NCBI RefSeq assembly: GCF_039555335.1
Contig: NW_027305508.1
Coordinates: 186,001-250,000, forward strand
Length of the DNA: 64,000 nucleotides
Direction of reading: 5' to 3'
DNA from: Amphiura filiformis
Taxonomy: Eukaryota; Echinodermata; Ophiuroidea; Amphilepidida; Amphiuridae
A model generated the notes under the pieces. It was given only the letters and a program-made list of their open reading frames with translations. It had not been told where the DNA came from and made no database searches. This document shows positions 23,301 through 35,300 of the stretch, piece after piece. The position numbers were made by a program, and so were the translations under genes. The number at the start of each line of letters is the position of its first letter. The stretch's first letter is position 1.

Positions 23301-26300
23301 TTATTTCGGTCTTCATTTCCAACCACTCTTTTTGTTGTTGTAAGTCCCTTGCCCTTGCTTGGATATTAAATTCCTCACTTTCTAAAGCTTGTTTTTCCTT
23401 CATTGCTTTGGCTCGACATTCTAGTTCTACCTTTCGAGTTGCAGCTTGTAATAATGCATATTCTGTACTTTTTGATAATGCATCACTTTTATAAGATCTT
23501 CTGCTTCTTAATTCGAACTGCTTTTATGACTCGACATGATGTTTTCGATAGCACCAAACGAATCTAATTAACGAAACGACGCCGATGCAAGCAACGGCGC
23601 AATACTTTTCTAAAGTGAACAACGGTTCACAAATTTATGTGAGAAACTATACGTAGGACCTGTGTAAGGTGTGCTTTGTGAGGCTACATGTGTCGAAACC
23701 TGAAATAAATACTGAATGTCAGTATACACGAAACTTCGCTTGAATGCAGGCCCCACGTTGCTTACCGACGGGTGGGAGAAAGCTCGATGCACCCGTTTAT
23801 CGTGGGCCGACGGGCGGGAGTAAGCTCTTTGCGTCGGGTCATTGATAACAAAATACCACAAAACTCTTTTTTAGGTAGAAGTCCTGAGTCAGTGTTGTAT
23901 GATTCTATGAGTTATTCCTGCATGCACTAGCTGTGCAACTGCAAGATTACTAATGTCAGTATTAGAGGCGTACATGCAGGCACTTTACTACCAAACTTTA
24001 TTTTAATTGTCGTAGCGACTCATGACTGGTGGGAGTAAACTTGTTACCCTTATTTAGATATTTATTAAAATACCACAAAGCTATTTTTCAGTAGTAGTCC
24101 CGTGTCAGTTTGTGCTTTTGTTGTCGTAAGCGACTCGTGGGAGTGTTAGAAATGTACATGCAGGCACTACTACTGATATCTTTATTTGATTTCTACGATT
24201 CGGATTCATAGGCCTTGATAACTTCTTTGAAGTTCTAATCTATAAGCTTCTACCAAGTGTGCATTTATCTACATGCACACTCATTAATATTTTCTATATT
24301 CAGTGACGTCTGACATGACTGGAGGCTGCGGTGACTGTCTGTGCCAATGCAATGTTTATGTTTACACTGCTGACACGACCTTAAGCTTTTAGCTATTTTT
24401 AGGTAAGCTTTTAGCTATTTTTAGGTAAGCTTACAAAACAGACGCTCAACTGAACCTTTATTTGGTAACTATTTACCAACTATAGCATCTTTTTACAGAT
24501 AATTAATCTTTACAAATGTAGGGGCAAACTTGCTTTGCTCCCTGGTTAGCAGAAGCTTGGTACTAAAATAATACAATCTTCGATGACTCGGAACCAAAAA
24601 CAAAAAGTGACACAAATCATCACAAATCCAAGGATACACTTTAGCTGAAACGTATCTTGATGATGTTTATTATCTTCACTTGCTATTCTTCTTCTTGTTC
24701 TTGTCACAAATACTAATTATGTTGGTTCAGGTAAAGATTAATTGTGTCTTTACCGAGAGCTTCTACACTACAATACATCAAAAACCAAGATGACAGCCTC
24801 CAGTGCCAAATTCGGCACCAAATTACATGTGATTGATGGGCTGCAGGCTATGTTTAGCTTATACTTCAAGGGCGCTCATCACATAAACAAACATGCCATA
24901 GGAATGCAATGATTAAGGATGCACAACACTTAAACAAACTTTGATTTTGGTAAATGGCATCAACACCTACTCAATTGTCTGTCCCGCACTTTTTGATCTG
25001 CTCTGATCTCATCCCGTAAAAAATATTGTGAAACTTTTGATAATAGTTGTAGAATCACCTTCATGTGGTTGTACACTACATCTGGTAAAACTACAAACTG
25101 TGATTTATCACATGTATACATGGGTAGTTATTGGTTTGACACCTGTCAGATGCAATAATGAAATGGTATAAAATAATGAATAATGAATAATGAAATGGTC
25201 ACCTACACAGTCATGAAAAATAATGTAACGGGAAACTGGGAATTGACTTTCATTGGCCTAATATGAACATGCATGATGTTCCTAGATAATGTAGAAGCTG
25301 TACATGCACGATGATCTCCCAGAGGTGTCTGAACTGGGATAACCTGGATGGGAACCTGGACTGATACCACAAAATTGTACATTTGAATTTCTACTATCTG
25401 TTTCTGTATGTGTTTAAGATATATCTGATCTGAGTATCCAACCCATAGTGTTGTGCAGCCTGAGGTCTTGTGTCAAAACTTGGGTACCACAATACTTTAA
25501 AGGAACCTCTGTACACAAAACTTCGAGGGATTGTTCCTCTTTGGTTCATTTTCAATTAAAATCAGTATACAGGCATTGTAATTACCCCAGTTAATAACAC
25601 AGGATCATTTTGTACTTAATATCTATATAAATAAAAGGAAGGTTGCCCATCTTGTGCGCGAGTGTTCTCCGAACTGCCTAGACTTTCGGCTTTGATTTAG
25701 TGGTATATTGATCGGGCACATATTGCCATTTTTCCATCGGACATTCGCTTTTGCAAAAATTGGTGGTAACTAAGAGAATAACATAAAAAACTGTCGTGTT
25801 GCTATGCAAAATCGATCGCAGTGGCATTGTGGGTAATAAGGACAGTGTGAATCGCGTAATAATATTTCCATTAAAAAACCATACGCAGAGCAACATTGCC
25901 CCGTTTTCTGCCAACTGCGAGGTGGCCAAGAAATGATTCAGGCTATCTAGATGCACAACAGCGCATAATTTAATAATGATCTTACGAGCTTTTCGTCCCT
26001 CACGCAGATCTCACGCTACCATTTACCGCCACTGCATCAAGGTTGGCAGCCAAGAAATTAAGGCTACGACGCGTGAATCAGGTCTTTGCGTCATCACTAA
26101 GGTAGGCCTAACGTAGCAAACAGTGGTCTGGTAGTCTAGAGTGGTGATAGTGCCTGCGTGGAGACCCGGGGTGCAGACAGTCAGTGTACAATTTCATTAT
26201 TTATTCTAGGCATATGAATCGTCCGGAGATTGAGGAATATATACGGGAAATGCATTGCACTTTATTTGGTTGAAAACGGTCAACAAATATGGTTAAATCC

Positions 26301-29300
26301 GGGATTTTTTTCCCCGGGCCTTTTTATTGTCAAAACTCAGTGGTAGCGCGTACCGTAACTAACTGGCAGCGCGTTGGTCTTAGTGCGTTGGCGCATAAGG
26401 GATGTGACCCGCACGCACGGGGCGCATATGCATAGGCCAACTTTCCGTGCCAGAGAAATAGAAAAGAAAAGAAAGTAGGACAAAACTGAAAAGGTAGGCC
26501 TACTATGGATGGGTTATGGGTACTACAGGGTTGTGGATTAGAGTAAATAAATCTATATAAATAAAAGGAAGACGCATATGCATAGGCCAACTTTCCGTGC
26601 CAGAAAAGAAAAGAAAGTAGGACAAAAAGGGGTACTGGGTTTGGTTAAGAGATTACCAAAATGATAAAAATCGTAAGGATACGGGAGGAAGGAAGGAACC
26701 TAAAAATGAAAGAATAAATAAATAAATAAATAATTCATGAAAAAAGGAAGCTAAAATAATGAGAACAGAATTAAATACAAACGGGAAATCACAAGCTATT
26801 TCTTAATAAGCAGGAAATATGAAAAATGGGAACAAAATAATCGAAAAACCTAAAGCTAAAAGGACAAATGTAAGTAAGGGTAGATTTATAAAATAATGCA
26901 TGGGAACGGGGTTCAATAAATAAATAACATGGAAACGGAAAATCATAAGCTAAGCAGCATATCTATTGGAACAAAATAGATTTATGTAGAAGAAACTGAA
27001 AAGAAAGAAAGAATAAAATGAATAAAAAAGAAAAGAAAGGGAAGACAAAAAAGATACGGGTATTATACGGGTTACTAAATGAAACGGAGCAAAATAAAGA
27101 AGGAAAGAAAGAAACTAATCAGGAAACGTAAGAAAAAAAAGCTAAAATTAAAAACTAATCAGAAAATATAAGAAAAATGAAGCCAAAATAATGAAAACAG
27201 AATTAAATAAATAACATGGAAACGGGAAATCACAAGCTAAGCAGCATAAAAAAGAAGCTAAAGGGGAAACGTAAGAAAGGACAGATTTAGAAAATAATGG
27301 GAATGCGGTTAGGCCTAAATAAATAAATAACATGGAAACGGAAAATCCCAAGCTAAATAGCAATTTTTTAATGGGAACAAACTAGACCCATAAGAAACTG
27401 AAAAGAAAGAAAGAAAGAAGCTAAATGGAAATGCAAGAAGGAACAGGTTTAGAAAAATAAAATTTACCTTTTCAATGATTCTACCTAGTAATTCCTCCTG
27501 TTTTAGTGATCGCTCCCATTTACACATCTAGCGGGGACCCGCGCAAAGCGCGGGTATCCCGCTAGTATTAAAATATTTGGAGTCATTGAAAAGGGGTGTC
27601 TGGAAATCTTCTCATTGAAAACCTTGAAAAATGGGGTATTTTTTACCCTGATTTTGTCAGTGATTTGGCAAAAAAAGGGGGGTAAAATCAATGAAAAATC
27701 AGTGAAAAGGGGGGTTTTGAAAAAAGGAAGAACACACATGGTTACCACTTTTTATGTTGACCTGGGGTACCGGGATCTCACACCAACAAAACTATACATT
27801 TTTGGAAAGCTAATGTTCCAAGGAATCCAACAATGCAAAATTGATGTTGGTATACAGGGTGTGTAAGAAAATATATAGGGTGATATCATGAAAAAAATAA
27901 TTTTACTAGAAAATTGATAATTTATTGCATTTGCTACTGATATGGAATACCTCTAATGTAATCTAATTTTGTGGCAGGCAACACTATGAGCTTTAATAAA
28001 ATGTATACTTTTACTATGTTATGATTGGCCAAAGTGGTGATACAGGGTGTGAAAATGTACGTAACTTTACGCACCAAATGTTGATTACATTTTTGAAAAT
28101 ATTTTCTTTAGAGTGTATCCTACATTTATTTTAACTGCATATTTGGATTCCCTGGGTAAAATGCTTTCCAAAAATGTATACTTTTCCTATCTTAGGGTGT
28201 ATAATTCTCAAGTAACAACAATTTAAAGCCAAAACACACGTTGTGACTGAAAATCTTGGCATTTGTGTGTAGTGAATAGGGAAAAATTGTGGGTCTTGTG
28301 ACTTGCGGTTCTCAGTGAGTACTTTAAAACATGAAATAGATCAAACTAATAGTTGAATATGAATAATGAATGAACAAGCTTTGATTTGAGATATGATTTG
28401 CATGTATAGCACAGAATTTGGCAATGATAAAATTTAAAAAACAAAAAGATATCATGTTTCCACAACATTTCTCATAGAGATTGCACATACTCCTCTACCG
28501 CTTATCCTCTACCGCTTATCCTCCAGGTTTATCCTCGTTAACATTTTAATATTTTTCACTAATTAAACAAATGATAATTTCAAATTGTGAAACATATTTG
28601 AAAAGTAGAATAATCAAGCTGTATAATGAGCCCAAACTTTATGCAATTGGACAAAGAATAGCTCTGTACCAACAAGTTAAATCTGGAAGAGGAGAGAAAA
28701 ATGTAACGCCTCCCACTATTTTGGGGTCCCACCATATAACACATGACCATATTTGGGTCAAGTGAAGTATAGACAACATATTTATGAAGGTTTCCTTCTT
28801 AAAAAGCTTCTTTTTAATTTCAATGTAAATTTGTATTGCCGGTTTAGGCCATTTTGACTGACTAACAAATGTGTTAACTGAGGTTTCCCTGTGATACCTA
28901 CTTTAAGCTTACAGGTGAACTTTTTTTCAGTAAGCTAGGGGGTCTTTTTTTAGCGGAGGCACAATAGAAGATGGCCACAGTTAGTAGTAGTTACACTGCA
29001 CTGCAGATAGTAGGTATACCAGGTGAATTCAAATTTGCCATCAAACTGCATCATTTTATATATCAAATTAAAGCCCGGGTTGGGATTCCGAAGGTGGTTT
29101 AACTTAAGGTGGTAATGGAGTCATTTTCTAGAAATTAGGAAATGCTTTGAGCATGTTTTAAGCAGATTATTTGAGTAGGGTAAAGTACACTGATCAATAT
29201 GCCTTTTGTTTGAAGCAAATCGACATACAGTTTCCATAATACATCAAATTATATTTTCTTTGTATCTTATTGTTTTTTATCAATAATCAATACAGTTAAT

Positions 29301-32300
29301 GAGCTAAAAGGACTGTAAAGGCTCATTAATATGTAATTTTTGCCAATATTTTGCTAAAAACAAATGCATAAATGTTCATGGTACTTTTATTTTACATACT
29401 TTTGCCCTGAAACTTGGTCAAAGTGTTTCTAATAGGTTCTAATGTATTATATAGTGAAGCCGCCCCCTAATTAGCATATTTGCATAATTAATGAGCTAAT
29501 TTGCATAAATGCTAATTAATTATGCAAATTAGGGCGGCTTGCTCATTAATTATGCATAAATTATCTGGAAGTCATTGGGAACACTTTGACCAAGTTTGAA
29601 ACCAATATTCTATTAAATAAAAATGTTATGAACATTTATGCATTGAATTTTAGCAAAATATTGGCAAAAATTACATATTAATGAGCACTTTCAAGTCATA
29701 TTAGCTCATTAACTGTATTGATTATTGATAAAAACAATACAATACAAAGAAATTTAAAATGTATGTATTATGAAAACCGTATGTCCGATTAGCTCCAAAC
29801 AAAAGGCATATTGATCAGTGTTCTCTGCCCTACTCAATTAATTTGTTTAAAACATGAACAGAGCACTTCCAAAATGCCTCCAATACCACCTTAAGCCGGT
29901 GCTAACTTAAACCTGGGTCTAACTAGTCCCGGCTTAAGCCTAAACCTAGGTTTAAGTTATTTTACGATTCCGAAAGCTCGGACTAGTTAGACCTGGGTTT
30001 AAACCTAGGTTTAAACTTAGACCTGGTTTCGTAGCCGCATAGTACTAACTGTGGTATATACTATTATGCATATTACACAGAACTTTGTGCATGGGTATGA
30101 TGTTCCAATTTATTTGAAAGGCTATAATACTAAGCATTTGCGTAGGAAATTGTGAATAAACAGCGGGTAGGGGCCTAAAGTTGTTATCTTTGTCATGTTT
30201 CTGAGTTTATTGAGGAAAATTATTTTTTTAAACCAAATACGGATCGAGATCTATCATCAACGAAAGCTTAGGCTTAATTTACTGGCGAATTTCTCCAGGG
30301 TTTTTTAACAACACTTACGTTGCATGATTGTATTTAGGCTTATAGGCCTAACAGTGATTAAGCTGAAATGGTACTTTCTAAATTACATTTCTTGATTTTG
30401 CACGTATAGGCCTAGGCCTACCGATGCAATAATTAAGAAGTCTGGGGGAGGGTAAAACGGGGGGCGGGGGCTGTTTTGGCAAGCCAAAAGAAGAGCAAGC
30501 ACATTTTACCCAGCCATTTTTGCACACATTTACCTTTAAATAAACGCTCTAAAAAAAGGCTTACAGAATACCCTCCGCGCTATCCGTTGATTACAACGAT
30601 CGAGGAGGCATCACATGGTTCTCTCTTTTACGGACAGCGCGGAGGGTAGGCTTATATAATTGTACATTCCTGGTTTATCCTATTGCAGGCATAAAATAGC
30701 TATAATTACGAATATTAAAACAAAACACTGACCTATATTAATACAAAGTCCAAACTGTGTATACATATTTTATTTTATTATTAATGTTACACATGATACA
30801 TAATAATGTATAATCCATCAATTCAAATAGTGCGGAAGTAATTTTTTAACAACCTTGTACCTTAAATAATACTAGTAATGAATGAATTCGTTTCATGTAG
30901 CATACATGTAGAGGTTTCTTGTTTATATATTTATTAAGATTATGTTCGGCCTACTGTCATGTCATGTCGTGGGCGTCGATCCGTTCTGAAAATGGAGGAG
31001 GGGGCACGGATGCCAGTTGACATAGAACAAACGCACGGCGCATGCGCGGACCGGGAACTTTGAAGAAATCGGAAATATCATCGCCGCACATATAGGGATT
31101 TTCCCCTTCAGAAAAAAAGGCAAAATGATGTCCAAATGTTGAAGTCATTTGGTGGACATTTTACATTATTTTTGGTTATTTTAGTGCAAATCTCAAAATG
31201 GCTATTAGCCTATACTATAGACTACCCCGGCACTATTTTGTGCTTGCATTAAATCGATAGGGGCGCGGGGCCTAATCACAAAAAACAACACCATTTACTT
31301 GTGACTTTTTGAATAAGTTAACAAAATGTGAGGGGGACATAGGCCTACTCGGACATTTGACATGATTAATATATGTCCCCCTCCAGGATTGAAGCCCGTG
31401 AAAGTAATGAAGATATACTAGTAGACCCTTACCTAAGGACATGTTTAAAATTAATTCCGTTCTAAGACTTAATTACTATAGTGTGTGAAACGTGCAACGT
31501 ACAAAACTTAATTACATATCGTTGTCCTCATTTCCATTGAATAGCATGTATACACAAACTGGTATAGAGGTTATCCACTTTACTCATGTGTGACTTCTAA
31601 CAAAAGGCCCTGGTTCCTGTAGTATTCCTCATTCAAACCATTTCAATGCACAACCTCGGAGTTACCTGCATGACTTTGGCGGGCTATTTTGAAACAGTCA
31701 TAGTTGCACATGCAGGCACTAAGCTTCTTTTGAAAGTCCTAAACAGTCACTGATAGGATATGTAGCTTACAGAACACGGATAGCCTCTATTCCGGAGTAA
31801 TAAATATTGATACCACTAGTCTCATAATTATGTTAAGTATGTGTTACACTATTAGGCTTAAAGGCCTATGACATTCAGCAAGGTAAAAAGTTTCCTGTTA
31901 AAAGCACATGTGGTTGTACTGCTCATCGATTCTGTAGTCCAAACTTTGACGGCCAGTGGATCTCAGCCGGGGATCGCGGCTACTTCATCATGTAGATTGT
32001 AGAAGTTCTGTAATGAAAGAAAGAAAAAAATAGACATTTATGTTTAAAATACAAATTAGACCTACATGTAAAATCTTGGCTTTAAATGTGGGTGACCTGA
32101 CTGACAGCCTCCCCCCACACCTTTGTACGAAGTATAATTTCAATAAATGCATTCTAATTTTTGGAAAAAGCATGTAGGCCTATAGCCAATCATTTCATTA
32201 AAGTAACACACAAAAAGGAGAAAATTAGAGCAAAATTGGGGCATATACTCAAAATTTTGAATGCTTAGACTTGTTCCAAGTCTTTGATTTTTGTGACTCG

Positions 32301-35300
32301 ATTGTCAGCAAAATGATGTCGAAAATGCATGTTTTTGGCTTTTTTTTTCTTCTAGAAATTAGTACAATAGTGAATCTACAGTTAGTACTAAATGAATGAT
32401 TACGATTGAGCTATGTTTCATTTGTCATTTTGATAATGTTTTTTAATCCAAAAAAATCAGTGCTTTATTTTTCTGGAATGGGAAGTAGATTACCTTAGCA
32501 CACTTTTAAACTTACCAAATCACCTCAAGGTATGATGCATGGGAATCATTCGTAGGCATATCGCACAGTTTGATCTGTAAACAGAAAAACCAAAGCATAC
32601 CATTTATTTGTCAAAGGTGCTACCGTACTGTTAAATAAGTCATGCATTTAAAATTTGCAATTCAATAAAGTTAAGTTATTCAGTAATATTTAGGCTTACA
32701 TGATCATGATGATATCTCAAAATCATACTTCAGGGAGCACTGAGAATTCTATCAAATTAGTCAGTCACAGGAATGATGAACAGTCTGTTTTATATATGCC
32801 TGATAATATGCCTGTTGGACCAATCTTCCATAATACCACAATGACCTAATAAATACCCCAGCATTAAAATGATAAATTAGGCGGAGCTTCAAGTTCAATA
32901 ATAAGCCTGGAACAGCCTGAGTCCAGGCCTAGCCAGCCTGTAAACATAGGGCCTATACTATGTAGGGCATGTCATCACATATGCCCTATGCCCATTAATG
33001 GTATAGAGTAGACTGGTAAGGCTAGGGCCTAGGATGTTCCACTACCAAGCTTGAATTTGAAGCCTGGCCTATTAATTTACATGGACAAAATTCCTACATC
33101 ATAAAAACATAGGCCTACGGAAAATATCTGTGTAGTGGGTACCGGTACTGATACAGTTTTTGCCTAGGCTACCATGGCTTACAGCCCACGATAGCCTAGC
33201 CCTAGCCTAACCAGCTAGGACCATCATCATGATCATCATGACCAGGACCGCCTGATGGGGTAGGCCTAAACGTTTTACTTCTACCTCGGCGTTTAACTCC
33301 ATGACATTACTGTCCTGGGTCCTCACATCTTCATTTCAAGCTGGAACTCATTGGAAAAAAGCCCGGACTTCAATAAATAAGTGAACATTGAAAAAGCTTT
33401 GTCCGAGCTTCGTTTGCTGATAATAAAAAAAAATCACAAAGCCTCGACTAGGCTATTCTCATGTACCACGGTATTTACATGTAATTTGTTAAGCCTAGCC
33501 TAATCGATTCCTAAGCTTGACTAAAAACAATACCACAGTCTAAAATCGTCACCAATAATGAGTGACGATTTACATATAATACCGGCTTCTAACTTTTAAG
33601 TGGCAAAGCAGTATTAATATGCCACGAATAAGCCAACGTTTCTTACCTTCACTGTCATGACGCAGCCCTATGCTGTTGCATGCTGTGAGTACCGGGTGTC
33701 GGTATGACTGTCACTGCCGTGTATTGCACTGCCACTGCCATGTCCATGATTGCAGCTATGTACAAGCTTGGCCGATCACCTCCGCTTTCAAACTCTGGTT
33801 ACAATTCTCACAACTCTTCTCTATTCATTATGGAACATAATCCTTTTATTGACTTCCAAAAATCGGATCTGTGGCACATTTTTTCAGTTGCAAATGCCAC
33901 GAAGTGCAATGGTCCCCGGGAATGGTCCGCTTCCGTAACAAACAGGCTTCCGTGGTTGGCATGCAGATAAATGCACTTAAACCTGGACTTAAACCTACCC
34001 CCTGCCAGGTTTAAGTTAAACCCGGCTTTGGCGACTTTAGTACTCGGCTTTAGACCCAGGTTTAACTTAAACCACCTACGGGAAACGCAACTTGGGTTTA
34101 AACCTAGGTTTAAACCTAGGTTTAGCTAAACCTAGGTTTAAACCACCTTTCGGAATTCCAACCCTTGAGTAAACAAAGCCAAAACTGAAAACCTTTTTTT
34201 CATAGCACTTTCCGTAGTTCATAAAATTTTGAAATTTAATAAATTAATCTAATATTGCTTTCATTAAAAAGAGAATCATTTAACTTAAAAAATGACGGGT
34301 CAATCATGTATGTAGGCAGTGTTCGAAATAAGCACTTATCCTCTTGTCCTCTTGTCCAAAAATCACTGGGGACAACCAAATTGAGCTATGTACTTATCCC
34401 CTGGACAACCACTATATTTTACCTCCAAAAATATGACACATTTTGGGGACAACCAAAATGCTTTGAGGACAAGCAGAATTATGCTTTAGTTGTCCTCAGG
34501 ACAACCTCCATATTTTCCTTATTTCGGACACTGTATGTAGGCCTACAATTGGCAATGTTATGAGGAAAAGTAGCTCGCCTGAATGTCCCAAATTGTGTGT
34601 CCCAGCATTTTGGCTTCCTATGTCTTAACATGTGTGTATGTATTTTAGGGCCAAATTTTTGAGCACGCAGGGCCATTTTACAAAAATGTGCTAATGTTTC
34701 ATGAAATGTGGCTTTCACTACTTGATAGTAAGTAGTATTCCACAGATGCATTTTTTTTTTTATCATGCTAGGTTGGAGTTTTGAGGGTCAAAATCCAAAT
34801 TTTCTTCATTTTCCTATTGGATTACACAGTTAAGGCAGGATCTTGGTGCACATGAAGCTTAATGAAGCCCGCCCTCACATGTTAAAATGTGACCATGGCT
34901 AGTGCCAAAGTTACATCTTGTCAAAGATTGACAGGCATAAAAATTTCAAATTAATTCTATTAACATGAATTGTTGTTTATTGGAAGAGAGAACGGCTATC
35001 TTTTAGAATACCCTACAATTTTTTACATTCACAGTGTATGTGTATGGGTCGTTCATAAAAGACCCCCATTGTCATGAAAATCTACAGTGGTAGGGTATTC
35101 TAAAAGAAATCCGAGAGAACTTCTCAGAAACAATTTGACACCAAAACCAATCTTCTACTCACTACTGTAGGCCTATTGCTAAGTGAAGTTATGACGAAAT
35201 TACTGTCGGAACATTGGGCCATTTTCTCTGATAAGACTTACCATAGGAGTCGGACGCATGGGGGGACTTGATAATTTTGTGCCCCCTGTCAATTTTTTTG

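Larger units (their letters stand above)
15634..24965 (-). mobile_element. Full-length BEL/Pao LTR retrotransposon
   Basis: The element is 9,332 bp, with LTRs at 15634-16083 and 24517-24965 that begin TG and end CA. The exact 5-bp target duplication CCTAC lies at 15629-15633 and 24966-24970. Coding order on the minus strand is gag, protease, RT, RNase H, integrase, with integrase last, as in BEL/Pao and gypsy elements. The DUF1758-type protease and the RT/RNase H wording point to BEL/Pao. The LTRs differ at only three sites, so insertion was recent. The coding region nevertheless carries several frameshifts and one stop. About 980 bp of leader precedes gag and about 1.5 kb follows integrase. 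Confidence 0.93.
15401..25258. mobile_element. Foldback/TIR element hosting the LTR retrotransposon
   Basis: GGCTAATGAAAGTCGATTCC plus CAGTTTCCCGTTAC (15401-15434) is the complement of 25225-25258 with few mismatches. Its own sequence is 15401-15633 and about 24971-25258, roughly 520 bp. The start, TGAAAGTCGATTC, is shared with the arms of the insertion at 4349-5534, so it belongs to the same loose family. Confidence 0.6.
14887..27774. mobile_element. TIR element with 10-bp duplication, heavily interrupted
   Basis: The left inner sequence CCGGTACCCCAGGTCAACAT continuing through GTGGTAACCATGTGTGTTC is repeated in inverse at 27730-27773. ATCTCACACC lies at both outer edges (14877-14886 and 27775-27784). 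Element sequence includes GGGGTATT-rich flanks (14936-15050 and 27590-27735). A 9-10 bp duplication suggests a Mutator-like insertion, but no transposase was seen. It contains the foldback element, the LTR element and the Helitron. Confidence 0.55.
14778..28748. mobile_element. TIR element, second copy, ATAT duplication, heavily interrupted
   Basis: GGTCACGTGTCATATGGTGG at the left is mirrored by CCACCATATAACACATGACC at the right. ATAT flanks it (14774-14777, 28749-28752) inside the split host repeat. Its own sequence is about 14778-14886 and 27775-28748; the right part shares CAGGGTG-containing segments with the 1.07-kb copy at 5719-6790. The 12.9 kb between was inserted later. Confidence 0.65.
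14468..28901 (+). mobile_element. Small TIR repeat, copy b, split by a 14-kb stack
   Basis: The left part is 14468-14777 and starts GTAGGTATGCCAGG. The right part is 28749-28901 and ends GTGATACCTAC. TTTAA lies outside both ends and may be its own target duplication. The halves are contiguous in the copy at 50452-51172. Everything between is later insertion, making this the outermost shell of a five-level nest in PHF5A intron 1. Confidence 0.65.
29077..34164. mobile_element. 5.1-kb TIR element, class unknown
   Basis: The ends GGGTTGGGATTCCGAAGGTG and the complement of CACCTTTCGGAATTCCAACC enclose 5,088 bp in the middle of repeat copy c. Copies a and b show the uninterrupted target AAAGCCCTTGAG. 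The flanking CCC is ambiguous, so there is either no duplication or a shared CCC. Both subterminal zones are dense in AACCTAGGTTTAAACC-type motifs (29900-30030 and 33970-34145). A TTAA-flanked foldback element sits inside the left end. No transposase was recognised in the long interior. Confidence 0.6.

Noticed and set aside
16084..24990. AATTGTCTG occurring just outside the right LTR and just inside the left one
   Set aside because: Could hint at a longer shared end, but the TG...CA termini and exact CCTAC duplication fix the LTR limits. Taken as coincidence.
26641..27470. Small ORFs in A-rich Helitron sequence
   Set aside because: Phenylalanine- and serine-rich frames made by GAAA simple repeats. 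No Rep or helicase motif.
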